This document shows, one piece after another, positions 49,787 through 58,534 of a stretch of 64,000 nucleotides of DNA. A program made the translations under genes and the position numbers. The stretch lies in NCBI RefSeq assembly GCF_900187565.1, contig NZ_FYED01000021.1, positions 85,740-149,739 on the forward strand. Direction: 5' to 3'. The notes beneath the pieces are model-generated. The model ran no database searches. It was not told the DNA's origin and worked only from the letters and a program-made list of their open reading frames with translations. How positions within the stretch are numbered: the first letter of the stretch is position 1; the number at the start of each line of letters is the position of its first letter. This stretch comes from Pseudomonas sp. Irchel 3A7 (GTDB lineage Bacteria > Pseudomonadota > Gammaproteobacteria > Pseudomonadales > Pseudomonadaceae).

Positions 49787-51310
49787 TCAGACGGTTTTGG
49801 CCATCCGGTTAGCCACCAGCGCCCAGCCAAACAACAACACGCAGACAATGATCAACGGCCACGAGCGCCATTGCAGATAAGGCGTCAGGTTGTGCATCGG
49901 CACGACTTCGCCATACAGGATGCCGCGTTCGAACTGCGGGATCTGCACGGTGATCTGGCCGAACGGGTTGATCAGGCCGGTCACGCCATTGTTGGTGGCG
50001 CGGATCATCCAGCGACCGGCCTCAAGTGCGCGCATCTGGGCCATCTGCAAGTGTTGCAGCGGACCAATGGACGTGCCGAACCAGGTGTCGTTGCTGATGG
50101 TCAGCAGCAGATCGCTTTGGGCGGCCAGGCCGGCGGCGAACTCCGGGTACACCACTTCGTAACAGATGAAGGGCGCAATCTGGTAGCCCTTGGCTTGCAG
50201 CATGGCCTGATCGGCAGGGCCACGGGCAAAGTCCGACATCGGCAGGTCGAAGAAGGCGATCAGTCCGCGCAGCACATCTTGCAGTGGAACGTATTCGCCG
50301 AAGGGCACCAGTTTCTGCTTGAGGTAAGTGCCATCGCCTTCGCCGACCACTGTGATGCCGTTGAAGTAGCGTTTTTCCTGGTGGACGATTTCACGGATCG
50401 GAACACCGGTAATCATCGCCGAGTCCCGCTCCGCCGCGAATTTACCCATCATGTCCAGGTAACCTTGGGCAGACTCCTTGAGCACCGGGATCGCGGTTTC
50501 AGGCCAGATCAGCAGGTCGACGCGTTTGGAGGTGAAGCTCATGTCGCGGTACAGCTCCAACTGTGCATTGAGCTGCGCCGGGTCCCACTTCATGTTTTGT
50601 TCGATGTTGCCCTGAATCGCTGCAACGCTCAGCGGCGCGCCCGCGGGACTGGTCCAGGCATGATGTTTGAGTGCGATACCAGCCACCCATGGGCCGACCA
50701 GCAGCAGGGCGCCCAGCGCGATGAAAGCCTTGCGACCGCCACGGGCCAGGCGCAAGCCGTTGTAGATCAGCGCGGCGGTCAGGGCCAGCGTGAAGGAAAT
50801 CAGCCACATGCCGCCTACGGGGGCGAGCCCGGCCAGGGGGCCGTCGAGTTGGCTGTAACCGGAATAGAGCCACGGGAAGCCGGTGAGGAACCAGCCGCGA
50901 AACGCTTCCTGGCCAACCCACAGTGCCGCGAAAGCCAGGGCATCGGCCAAGGGCGCCTCGTTGCGCCGCAGCCAGCGCGCCCAGATCCACGCCGGCAAGG
51001 CGAAGAACCAGGCGATTGCCGCAGTGAAAATCAGCATCAGGAACCCGGCCAGCAGCACGGAGGCGCCACCGAAATGGTGAATGCTGTAATAGATCCAGCT
51101 GGTACCGGCGCCAAACAGGCCGAAACCGAAACACCAGCCACGGCCGAGTGCCTGGCGGGGGCTCAGTTCACGCATGCCTGCGTAGAAAAGCCCGACCGCC
51201 AGCAGTGCCAGCGGCCAGATATCGAAAGGCGCCAGGGCCAGGGTGGTGATTGCACCGGCCGCCATGGCCAGCAGGTTACCGGGCCAGCCGGGGCGGGTTA
51301 TCCAGCGCAT
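49787..51310 (-). CDS. lnt: Apolipoprotein N-acyltransferase
   Basis: Inner-membrane enzyme that adds the third acyl chain to lipoproteins; needed for Lol-mediated export of the several lipoproteins coded in this window. The 507 residues have about seven membrane helices, then a periplasmic nitrilase domain with the catalytic set: glutamate in LLIWPETAIPV, lysine in YLKQKLVPFGEYVPL and cysteine in APFICYEVVYPEF. The first helix region contains WITRPGWPGNLLAMAAGAITTLALAPFDIWPLALLAVG. It follows corC after 15 bases in the phoH-ybeY-corC-lnt operon. Confidence 0.97.
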   Translation of the reverse strand: MRWITRPGWPGNLLAMAAGAITTLALAPFDIWPLALLAVGLFYAGMRELSPRQALGRGWCFGFGLFGAGTSWIYYSIHHFGGASVLLAGFLMLIFTAAIAWFFALPAWIWARWLRRNEAPLADALAFAALWVGQEAFRGWFLTGFPWLYSGYSQLDGPLAGLAPVGGMWLISFTLALTAALIYNGLRLARGGRKAFIALGALLLVGPWVAGIALKHHAWTSPAGAPLSVAAIQGNIEQNMKWDPAQLNAQLELYRDMSFTSKRVDLLIWPETAIPVLKESAQGYLDMMGKFAAERDSAMITGVPIREIVHQEKRYFNGITVVGEGDGTYLKQKLVPFGEYVPLQDVLRGLIAFFDLPMSDFARGPADQAMLQAKGYQIAPFICYEVVYPEFAAGLAAQSDLLLTISNDTWFGTSIGPLQHLQMAQMRALEAGRWMIRATNNGVTGLINPFGQITVQIPQFERGILYGEVVPMHNLTPYLQWRSWPLIIVCVLLFGWALVANRMAKTV

Positions 51311-51325
51311 TTCTATCCTTAGTGT

Positions 51326-52165
51326 TTACCGAGCAATAGGCGTCAGGCGCAGCAAATGAATCCGACGGCTGTCGGCGTTCAGGATGCGGAAACGATAGGT
51401 GCCGATTTCAGTGATTTCGTTGCGTTTCGGCAAGTGCCCGAACGCACTCATCACCAGGCCGCCAACCGTGTCGAACTCGTCGTCGGAGAATTCGCTGTCG
51501 AAGAACTCGTTGAAGTTCTCGATCGGTGTCAGGGCCTTGATCAGGAAATCACCGCTGGGCAGCGGCTTGATGTAGCTGTCTTCTTCAACGTCGTGCTCGT
51601 CTTCGATGTCGCCGACGATCTGCTCCAGTACGTCTTCGATGGTCACCAGGCCTGCCACGCCGCCGTATTCGTCGATGACGATGGCCATGTGGTTGTGGTT
51701 GGCGCGGAATTCGCGCAGCAGCACGTTCAGGCGCTTGGACTCCGGCACGAAGGTGGCCGGGCGCAGCAGATCCTTGATGTTGAAGTGGTCGCCGTTCTCC
51801 TTGAGGATCAGCGGCAGCAAGTCCTTGGCCAGCAACACGCCCATCACGTCATCATGGCTTTCGCCGATCACCGGGTAGCGGGAGTGGGCCGAGTCGACCA
51901 CGGCAGGCAGGAACTCGCGGGGTGTCTGGGTTGCCTTGATGCTGATCATCTGCGAGCGCGGGACCATGATGTCCCGGACCTGCAGGTCAGCTACCTGGAT
52001 GGCGCCTTCGACGATGGCCAGCGCTTCGCTGTCCAACAGTTTGTTCTGGTGTGCATCGCGCAGCAGTTCCAGCAGCTCCTGGCGGTTCTTCGGCTCGTGG
52101 GCAAAAGCCTGGGTGAGCTTACCCAGCCATGACTTCTGCCCGTTGCTCGATCGATCTTCGCTCAT
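51326..52165 (-). CDS. corC: CBS-domain transporter-associated protein CorC
   Basis: A 279-residue cytosolic protein with two CBS domains (VRDIMVPRSQMISIKATQTPREFLPAVVDSAHSRYPVIGE and LLRPATFVPESKRLNVLLREFRANHNHMAIVIDEYGG) and a C-terminal CorC_HlyC domain. This is the CorC/YbeX type, linked to magnesium and cobalt export and to ribosome maturation through its neighbours. It starts 5 bases after ybeY ends, and lnt follows, an order kept across gammaproteobacteria. Confidence 0.95.
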   Translation of the reverse strand: MSEDRSSNGQKSWLGKLTQAFAHEPKNRQELLELLRDAHQNKLLDSEALAIVEGAIQVADLQVRDIMVPRSQMISIKATQTPREFLPAVVDSAHSRYPVIGESHDDVMGVLLAKDLLPLILKENGDHFNIKDLLRPATFVPESKRLNVLLREFRANHNHMAIVIDEYGGVAGLVTIEDVLEQIVGDIEDEHDVEEDSYIKPLPSGDFLIKALTPIENFNEFFDSEFSDDEFDTVGGLVMSAFGHLPKRNEITEIGTYRFRILNADSRRIHLLRLTPIAR

Positions 52166-52170
52166 AGCGA

Positions 52171-52665
52171 TTACTCTGAATCCTTTGTTGTGACGGTTGG
52201 GGATGTTTCGGTTTCGTCGTCCGCGTACGGATCGGGATAGCCCAGTTCTGCAAGCAATGTGCGTTCCAGTGCTTCCATTTCTTCGGCTTCGTCGTCATCT
52301 ATATGGTCGTAACCGAGCAGATGCAAGCAGCCGTGAATCACCAGATGCGCCCAGTGGGCCTTGAGTGTCTTGCCCTGTTCGGCGGCTTCGCGCTCGACCA
52401 CGGCGACACAGATCACCAGGTCGCCCAGCAACGGGATGTCGAGGAACTCGTCCGGCACATCGGCCGGGAAAGACAAGACGTTAGTTGCGTAATCCTTTTG
52501 CCGCCAGGTGTGGTTCAGCTCGCGGCCTTCGGCTTCGTCGACCAGGCGAATGGTCATTTCGGAGTCGGCAGTGCGCTGGCGCAGGGCCAGTTCGCACCAC
52601 TGGCGGAATTCGGCTTCGCTGGGGGCGGGGGCTTGGGTCGCGATTTGCAGGTCAAGCTCAAGCAT
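52171..52665 (-). CDS. ybeY: rRNA maturation RNase YbeY
   Basis: Zinc endoribonuclease that matures the 16S rRNA 3' end and takes part in ribosome quality control. The 164 residues contain the metal site VIHGCLHLLGYDHIDDDEAEEMEALE (HGxxHLxGYDH) near residues 108-120 and the family words RLVDEAEGRELNHTWRQKDYATNVLSFP. The ATG at 52665 gives MLELDLQIATQAP. The last 8 bases of phoH overlap its start. It is in the operon phoH-ybeY-corC-lnt. Confidence 0.97.
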   Translation of the reverse strand: MLELDLQIATQAPAPSEAEFRQWCELALRQRTADSEMTIRLVDEAEGRELNHTWRQKDYATNVLSFPADVPDEFLDIPLLGDLVICVAVVEREAAEQGKTLKAHWAHLVIHGCLHLLGYDHIDDDEAEEMEALERTLLAELGYPDPYADDETETSPTVTTKDSE

Positions 52666-53662
52666 CGCGGCGGTTATCCTTCGATGCTTCATCAGCCACA
52701 CGATTTTCAAAGCGCTCATAGGCTTCGACGATGCGCTGTACCAGCGGATGCCGCACGACGTCCTTGGGCTGGAAGTGGGTGAAGCTGATGCCCGGCACGT
52801 CCTTCAACACTTCGATTACGTGATGCAGCCCGGATTTGGTGCCGCGTGGCAGGTCGACCTGGGTGATATCACCGGTGATGACGGCCGTGGAGCCGAAGCC
52901 GATCCGGGTCAGGAACATTTTCATTTGCTCGACGGTGGTGTTCTGGCTTTCGTCGAGGATGATGAAGCTGTTGTTCAGCGTACGGCCACGCATGTAGGCC
53001 AGCGGCGCGACTTCGATGACCTGGCGTTCGATCAGCTTGGCGACGTGTTCGAAGCCGAGCATTTCGTAGAGTGCGTCATAGAGCGGGCGCAGGTACGGGT
53101 CGATCTTCTGGGACAGATCGCCAGGCAGGAAGCCGAGTTTTTCGCCGGCTTCGACCGCCGGGCGAACCAGCAGGATGCGGCGGATCTGCTCGCGCTCCAG
53201 GGCATCCACCGCGCAGGCAACGGCCAGATAGGTCTTGCCGGTACCGGCCGGGCCTATGCCGAAGTTGATGTCGTTACCGAGGATTTCCTTCACGTAACGC
53301 TGCTGATTCACGCCGCGAGGGCGAATCATGCCTTTTTTGGTGCGCAGGGCGACGGCGGCGTCGGCGGGCGAGTGGTTGTCCAACTCTTCGACGGCGGACT
53401 CCTGCAGGAACAGGTGAACCATGTCCGGCGACAGCTCGGTACCCTTGGTTTCCCGGTACAGGCGGCGCAGAAGGTTTTCCGCGGAGGTGGTGTGTTTGCG
53501 CTCGCCGATCAGTTCGAACTGGTTTCCGCGGTTGCGGATCTCGATGGTCAGGCGCTGTTCGATCAAGCGCAGATGCTCGTCGAATTGCCCGCACAGATTG
53601 GCGAAGCGACGAGCCTCAAAAGGCTCGAGGATGAAACGATGTGGTTCTATGGGTGCGTTCAA
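52658..53662 (-). CDS. phoH: PhoH-like ATPase (YbeZ)
   Basis: A cytosolic P-loop ATPase, presumed RNA helicase partner of YbeY. Walker A is GIGPAGTGKTYLAVACAVDAL, Walker B FIILDESQNTT, and ITGDITQVDLPRGTKSGL is the sensor region; 334 residues under the chosen start. The start is uncertain: TTG at 53662, giving MNAPIEPHRFILEPFEARRF as in homologues I recall, is preferred. The open frame continues upstream for 33 codons into the REP-flanked intergenic sequence. It has no strong ribosome site. Confidence 0.93.
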   Translation of the reverse strand: MNAPIEPHRFILEPFEARRFANLCGQFDEHLRLIEQRLTIEIRNRGNQFELIGERKHTTSAENLLRRLYRETKGTELSPDMVHLFLQESAVEELDNHSPADAAVALRTKKGMIRPRGVNQQRYVKEILGNDINFGIGPAGTGKTYLAVACAVDALEREQIRRILLVRPAVEAGEKLGFLPGDLSQKIDPYLRPLYDALYEMLGFEHVAKLIERQVIEVAPLAYMRGRTLNNSFIILDESQNTTVEQMKMFLTRIGFGSTAVITGDITQVDLPRGTKSGLHHVIEVLKDVPGISFTHFQPKDVVRHPLVQRIVEAYERFENRVADEASKDNRRDA

Positions 53663-53765
53663 GGTCGTATTTAGCCGCCCTGGGGCAATAGTGATGAAAT
53701 CAAGGATAACGCCAGTGGCGTGGGTGCGAAAGCTCTTAAATTTCCCGGCGCCAAACATCATTCCT

Positions 53766-53855
53766 TGTGGGAGCGAGCCTGCTCGCGAAAGCGGCCTGAC
53801 AGTCGAATCATAAGTTGAATGTCAAACCGTATTCGCGAGCAGGCTCGCTCCCACA
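53766..53855. repeat. REP pair (REPIN), family 1
   Basis: TGTGGGAGCGAGCCTGCTCG... and its reverse complement enclose about 40 bases, between the miaB stop and phoH. Confidence 0.85.
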
Positions 53856-53868
53856 GGGGAATGCGGTG

Positions 53869-55197
53869 TTACTGGATCAGCGAACCCCGCAGCGAATGCG
53901 GCTGGGCCGCGTCGATGTGCACATCGGCGAACTGGCCGATCAAGGTCGGATTGTCGCAGCGGAAGTTGACGATACGGTTATTTTCGGTGCGGCCTTGCAG
54001 CTCGCCAGGATCTTTTTTCGAATAATCGGTGACCAGGATGCGCTGGATCGAACCGACCATTTGTCGGCTGATTTCGAAACCCTGCTGGTTCAACCGATGT
54101 TGCAGGGCATTCAAGCGCTCTTTTTTCAGCGCTTCCGGTGTGTCATCGGGCAGATCGGCGGCCGGTGTGCCGGGACGCTGGCTGTAGACGAACGAGTAGG
54201 AGAAGTCGAAACCGACGTCCTGGATCAGCTTCATGGTCTGTTCGAAGTCTTTTTCGGTCTCGCCGGGGAAACCGACGATAAAGTCCGAACTGATACAAAT
54301 GCCCGGCACGGCGGCCCGCAGCTTGCGCAGTTTGGATTTGTACTCAAGTGCGGTGTGGTTGCGCTTCATCGCGGCCAGGATCCGGTCCGAACCCGATTGC
54401 ACCGGCAAATGCAGGTGTTTCACCAGCTCCGGTACTTCGGCATGGGCCTGGATCAGACTGTCGGAAAACTCCAGGGGGTGCGAGGTGGTATAGCGGATAC
54501 GGTCGATGCCATCGACCGCGGCAACCACCCGGATCAATTCGGCCAGATCAGCCAGACGACCGTCATGGGTCGTGCCGCGATAACCGTTGACGTTCTGCCC
54601 CAGCAGCGTCACTTCACGCACGCCGTTTTCGGCCAGGTGAATGATCTCGGCGATCACGTCGTCGAACGGGCGGCTGACTTCTTCGCCCCGGGTGTAGGGC
54701 ACCACGCAGAAGGTGCAGTACTTGCTGCAGCCTTCCATTACCGATACATAAGCACTCGGGCCGTCGATGCGCGGCTCGGGCAAGTGGTCGAACTTTTCGA
54801 TTTCCGGGAACGAGACGTCGACTTGCGGCAGCTTGCTGATGCGCGCGGCGTCGATCATTTCCGGCAGGCGGTGCAGGGTTTGCGGGCCGAACACCACGTC
54901 GACATAGGGCGCGCGATCGCGGATGGCGGCGCCTTCCTGGCTGGCCACGCAACCGCCAACGGCAATCACCATGTCCGGATTGGCCAGTTTCAGTTCGCGC
55001 CAGCGGCCGAGCTGCGAGTAGACGCGATCCTGGGCGCGTTCGCGGATCGAGCAGGTGTTGAGCAGGATCACGTCGGCGTCTTCAGCCCGAGCGGTGACTT
55101 CCAGGGCCTGGTGTTCGCCCAGCAGATCCACCATGCGCGAGCTGTCGTACTCGTTCATCTGGCAACCGTGGGTTTCGATATAAAGCTTCTTGGCCAT
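53869..55197 (-). CDS. miaB: tRNA-2-methylthio-N6-dimethylallyladenosine synthase
   Basis: Radical-SAM methylthiotransferase that modifies adenosine 37 of tRNAs reading UNN codons. The 442 residues have the N-terminal UPF0004 domain with three cysteines (ETHGCQMNEYDSSRM, LLNTCSIRERAQ, VGGCVASQEG). The radical-SAM CxxxCxxC is at CSKYCTFCVVPYTRGEEVSR near residue 155, and a C-terminal TRAM domain ends VNFRCDNPTLIGQFADVHIDAAQPHSLRG. It stands upstream of phoH with the REP pair between. Confidence 0.97.
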   Translation of the reverse strand: MAKKLYIETHGCQMNEYDSSRMVDLLGEHQALEVTARAEDADVILLNTCSIRERAQDRVYSQLGRWRELKLANPDMVIAVGGCVASQEGAAIRDRAPYVDVVFGPQTLHRLPEMIDAARISKLPQVDVSFPEIEKFDHLPEPRIDGPSAYVSVMEGCSKYCTFCVVPYTRGEEVSRPFDDVIAEIIHLAENGVREVTLLGQNVNGYRGTTHDGRLADLAELIRVVAAVDGIDRIRYTTSHPLEFSDSLIQAHAEVPELVKHLHLPVQSGSDRILAAMKRNHTALEYKSKLRKLRAAVPGICISSDFIVGFPGETEKDFEQTMKLIQDVGFDFSYSFVYSQRPGTPAADLPDDTPEALKKERLNALQHRLNQQGFEISRQMVGSIQRILVTDYSKKDPGELQGRTENNRIVNFRCDNPTLIGQFADVHIDAAQPHSLRGSLIQ

Positions 55198-55332
55198 GGA
55201 AAAGGGTCATCACGTGATTCGAAGAACCGCGCATTATAGGGAACATGTTCCCAGGTTCCTACCGCTGCGCGTCCGGTGGCTATGCTATAGTTCGCGCCCT
55301 CTTTTTTATCCCCGATGTGTTACTCACCCACC

Positions 55333-55662
55333 ATGACCAAACGTGAAGCTCCAATCTACAAGGTGATTTTCCTCAACCAGGGCCAGGTGTTCGAAATGTA
55401 CGCCAAGCAGATCTATCAGAGCGATCTGTGGGGCTTTCTGGAAGTGGAAGAGTTCGTCTTTGGCGAGCGCACGCAAGTGGTCGTCGATCCGAGCGAAGAG
55501 AAGCTCAAGGCGCAGTTCGAAGGCGTTGTGCGCAGCTTCGTGCCGATGCACTCGATCGTGCGCATCGATGAAGTCGAGCGGCTGGGTACCCCGAAAATCA
55601 GTGAAGCCCGCGGTGCGGTCGGCAATGTGATGCCGTTTCCGATGCCGATGCCTGAGAAGTAA
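55333..55662 (+). CDS. DUF1820 family protein
   Basis: A 109-residue soluble protein. The family sequence is visible: APIYKVIFLNQGQVFEMYAKQIYQSDLWGFLEVEEFVFGERTQVVVDPSEEKLKAQFEGVVRSFVPMHSIVRIDEVERLG, with a proline/methionine-rich tail (MPFPMPMPEK). Function is unknown. DUF1820 proteins are widespread in gammaproteobacteria and resemble small binding proteins. The ATG at 55333 (MTKREAP) is used; six earlier codons are possible. It is divergent from miaB and convergent with the Sel1 gene. Confidence 0.9.
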   Translation: MTKREAPIYKVIFLNQGQVFEMYAKQIYQSDLWGFLEVEEFVFGERTQVVVDPSEEKLKAQFEGVVRSFVPMHSIVRIDEVERLGTPKISEARGAVGNVMPFPMPMPEK

Positions 55663-55684
55663 GTCTCAAGACCGAGTCGTTCCC

Positions 55685-55777
55685 TTCGCGAGCAGGCTCG
55701 CTCCCACAATAGATCACCTGTGAACACACAATGTGTGAACAATTGAGATCAACTGTGGGAGCGAGCCTGCTCGCGAA
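55685..55777. repeat. REP pair, family 1, reversed order
   Basis: TTCGCGAGCAGGCTCGCTCC... comes first and the forward REP ends at 55777. The centre carries the near-palindrome GTGAACACACAATGTGTGAAC-like sequence. It lies between the convergent DUF1820 and Sel1 genes. Confidence 0.8.
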
Positions 55778-55802
55778 GGGGGCAGCCAGGGCGATATGAA
55801 AA

Positions 55803-56357
55803 TCAGGGCAATGGCGAGAAAGGCGTACGCCCGTCGGCACTCTGCAATTCCATCAGGTATTTGCGGAAAATTTGCCCAAGCACCTGAGTGGCGACTTCCA
55901 GTTCTTCGCGGGGCATTTTCTCGGTGACTTCGTCGGCGGTGTCCAGTGCGTCTTCAGCGCCGTTGACCGCGGCCATTTTCAGCAGGATGTAAGCCTGAAC
56001 GTTGTTGGCCGGGACACCTTCGCCGTGGAAGAACATGGAGCCGAGCTTGAATTGCGCCTGGGCGTGGCCTTGCAGCGAGGCCTTTTCGAAGTAGCTCAGG
56101 GCTTGATTGAGGTCGCGCGGCGCATTTTTGCCTTCGTAGTAGAACTCACCCAACTCGTATTGCGCTTGCGCATCCCCTTCATCCGACGCTTTCTGGCAGG
56201 CGGCCAGCGCCTGTGCCAGGTCTTGCGGCTGGGTATTGAGGGTGCAGCGACCCATCGCTGGGATTAACAACGAGTTACCGCCTGCTTGTGCGAGCGCGAG
56301 CAGGGGCTGAAGGAGCAACAGGCAGCCCAGTGAAAGGGCGCGGCCGGTGCGGTTCAT
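55803..56357 (-). CDS. Sel1-repeat secreted protein
   Basis: A 184-residue exported protein with a signal peptide (LGCLLLLQPLLALAQ, cleavage near ALAQ-AG). Two to three Sel1-like repeats follow: GDAQAQYELGEFYYEGKNAPRDLNQALSYFEKASLQGHAQAQFKLGSMFFHGEGVPANNVQAYILLKMAA (in part, residues about 60-135). Such repeats form alpha-solenoids for protein binding. The C-terminal 45 residues are a separate helix. Partner and function are unknown. It stands alone before the hemL hairpin. Confidence 0.88.
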   Translation of the reverse strand: MNRTGRALSLGCLLLLQPLLALAQAGGNSLLIPAMGRCTLNTQPQDLAQALAACQKASDEGDAQAQYELGEFYYEGKNAPRDLNQALSYFEKASLQGHAQAQFKLGSMFFHGEGVPANNVQAYILLKMAAVNGAEDALDTADEVTEKMPREELEVATQVLGQIFRKYLMELQSADGRTPFSPLP

Positions 56358-56545
56358 GGGAATCGACTTACCTCTGAAGGGCGCGCGGACCCATCGAGGG
56401 GATCCAATAAGCGCGCATTATGAAATAAGCAGGGCCAACCTTACAAAGTCTTTACTCGTTTTTCTGCTGCGAGGGAAATATATCGCCCTGTTTGCGGGGG
56501 ATTAATGGCAGATGAGTAGGAAAAAGCGTTGGAATGTAGGTGAAA

Positions 56546-56573
56546 GCTGACGCTGGCGATGGCCAACGTCAGC
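56546..56573 (-). terminator. Hairpin after hemL
   Basis: GCTGACG and CGTCAGC form a perfect 7-bp outer stem with TGGC/GCCA inside. It lies 10 bases after the hemL stop; only a short T-run follows on the minus strand. Confidence 0.6.
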
Positions 56574-56583
56574 GTTTCGAGCA

Positions 56584-57867
56584 TTACTTCAAGGCAGCAA
56601 ATGCACGCTCGGCGGCATCCAGCGTCAGTTTCAGCTCGGCTTCGCCGTGGGCGATCGAGGTGAAGCCGGCTTCGAAGGCGCTCGGTGCCAGGTACACACC
56701 GCCTTCCAGCATCAGGTGGAAGAAGCGGCCGAACAGGGCGGCATCGCTGGCCATGACGTCATCGAAAGTCACGATGTCGTCGGCACCGCTGAAGTACAGA
56801 CCGAACATGCCACCGGCCTGGGTGGTCACGAATGGAATGCCCGCCGCATCCGCACGCACTTGCAGGCCATCGAGCAGGCGAGTGGTGTAGTCGGTCAGCT
56901 CGGCGTGGAAACCCGGACGGCTGATCAGGCGCAGGGTGGTCAGGCCGGCCGCCATCGCCAGCGGGTTGCCGGACAAGGTGCCGGCCTGGTAAACCGGGCC
57001 CAGCGGGGCGATGCGCGACATGATTTCGCGTTTGCCGCCGAAGCAGCCCACCGGCATGCCGCCGCCGATGATCTTGCCGAAGGTGGTCAGGTCCGGCGTT
57101 ACGCCGTAGTGGGCCTGGGCACCGCCGAGGGCAACGCGGAAACCGGTCATCACTTCGTCGAAGATCAGTACTACGCCGTGCTTGTCGCACAAAGTGCGCA
57201 GGCCTTCGAGGAAGCCGGGGGCCGGTGGCACGCAGTTCATGTTGCCGGCTACGGGCTCGACGATGATGCAAGCCACGTCCTGGCCGACCTCGGCGAGCAT
57301 GGCTTCAACCGCGTCGATGTCGTTGAACGGCAGGGTCAGGGTGTGTTTGGCGAACGCCGCCGGAACACCGGCCGAGCTTGGGACGCCTTGAGTCAGGGCG
57401 CCGGAACCGGCCTTGACCAGCAGGCTGTCGGAGTGGCCGTGGTAGCAGCCTTCAAATTTGATGATGCTATCGCGACCGGTGAAACCACGGGCCAGGCGGA
57501 TCGCGCTCATGGTCGCTTCGGTGCCGGAGCTGACCATGCGCACCATTTCCATCGACGGCACCAGCGAGCAGACCAGATCAGCCATCTGGGTTTCCATCTC
57601 GGTCGGGGCACCGTAGGACAGGCCGTGCTCAAGCTGCTTGCGCACGGCGTCCAGCACGTCCGGATGGCTGTGGCCCAGAATCATCGGGCCCCAGGAACCG
57701 ACGTAATCCACATAGCGTTTGTTGTCCTCGTCGGTGACGTAGGCGCCTTCGGCGTGCTTGAAGAACAGCGGCGTGCCGCCAACACTTTTGAACGCACGAA
57801 CCGGCGAATTCACACCGCCGGGAATGTGTTTCTGGGCATTGGCAAACAGAGTTTCGGAACGAGACAT
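56584..57867 (-). CDS. hemL: Glutamate-1-semialdehyde 2,1-aminomutase
   Basis: PLP enzyme that makes 5-aminolevulinate for haem and tetrapyrrole synthesis. The 427 residues show ANAQKHIPGGVNSPVRAFKSVGGTPLFF at the N-terminus and SSGTEATMSAIRLARGFTGRD near residue 120. The cofactor aspartate is in LIFDEVMTGFR and the lysine in TTFGKIIGGGMPVGCFGG (near 265). It lies 22 bases after the thiE stop, so thiD-thiE-hemL is read as one operon. Confidence 0.97.
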   Translation of the reverse strand: MSRSETLFANAQKHIPGGVNSPVRAFKSVGGTPLFFKHAEGAYVTDEDNKRYVDYVGSWGPMILGHSHPDVLDAVRKQLEHGLSYGAPTEMETQMADLVCSLVPSMEMVRMVSSGTEATMSAIRLARGFTGRDSIIKFEGCYHGHSDSLLVKAGSGALTQGVPSSAGVPAAFAKHTLTLPFNDIDAVEAMLAEVGQDVACIIVEPVAGNMNCVPPAPGFLEGLRTLCDKHGVVLIFDEVMTGFRVALGGAQAHYGVTPDLTTFGKIIGGGMPVGCFGGKREIMSRIAPLGPVYQAGTLSGNPLAMAAGLTTLRLISRPGFHAELTDYTTRLLDGLQVRADAAGIPFVTTQAGGMFGLYFSGADDIVTFDDVMASDAALFGRFFHLMLEGGVYLAPSAFEAGFTSIAHGEAELKLTLDAAERAFAALK

Positions 57868-57889
57868 GATCGGGCTCTCAGACTTTTAG

Positions 57890-58516
57890 CTAATTAATAG
57901 AAAGCAGTTCGTTGAATGCGCGGGCGCGGCGAGTCACTTCAGCCGTGCTCTCGGCGCCGAACAGGCCATGCACCACGGCCAGCAGGTCGACCCCGTGGGC
58001 CACCAGCGGGGCCGCATTGTCGAGGGTGATGCCACCAATCGCGCAGATCGGCAGGTGCAACCGCTGGCGGGCCTGATCGAGCAGGTCGAGGCTGCAGGTC
58101 GGGGCGCCGGGTTTGGTATTGGAGTTGAAGAAGCGGCCGAAGGCGACATAACTGGCGCCTTCCTTGGCGGCCTGTTCGGCGAGTTCAAGTTGCGCGTGGC
58201 AAGTCGAACCGATGATGGCCTTGGAGCCTAGCAGTGCGCGGGCCGGGGTCAGCGGACCGTCGGTCTGCCCCAGGTGCACGCCGACGTTCAGGCGTGCGGC
58301 CAGTTCGGCGTCGTCATTGATGATCAGCCGGGTCTTGTAGCGTTCGCACAGTTCACGCAAGGCTTCGGCTTCACGCAGGCGGCGGGCATCATCGTTGCTC
58401 TTGTCGCGGTATTGCAGCAGGGTGACGCCGCCTTCCAGCGCTGCCTCCACATACTGAAGCAATCTACCGTCCAGTAGATGGCTGTCGGTAATGGCGTACA
58501 GACCACGTAGTTTCAT
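57890..58516 (-). CDS. thiE: Thiamine-phosphate synthase
   Basis: Joins hydroxymethylpyrimidine diphosphate and thiazole phosphate to thiamine phosphate. This 208-residue TIM barrel shows GVTLLQYRDKSND, LIINDDAELAARLNVGVHLGQTDGPLTPARALLG (two aspartates for magnesium-diphosphate), ASYVAFGRFFNSNTKPGAPT and ICAIGGITLDNAAPLVAHGVDLLAVV. It starts 18 bases after the thiD stop and precedes hemL. No thiamine riboswitch is visible upstream of the operon. Confidence 0.96.
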   Translation of the reverse strand: MKLRGLYAITDSHLLDGRLLQYVEAALEGGVTLLQYRDKSNDDARRLREAEALRELCERYKTRLIINDDAELAARLNVGVHLGQTDGPLTPARALLGSKAIIGSTCHAQLELAEQAAKEGASYVAFGRFFNSNTKPGAPTCSLDLLDQARQRLHLPICAIGGITLDNAAPLVAHGVDLLAVVHGLFGAESTAEVTRRARAFNELLSIN

Positions 58517-58534
58517 CGGACAGCCCTCATGGCG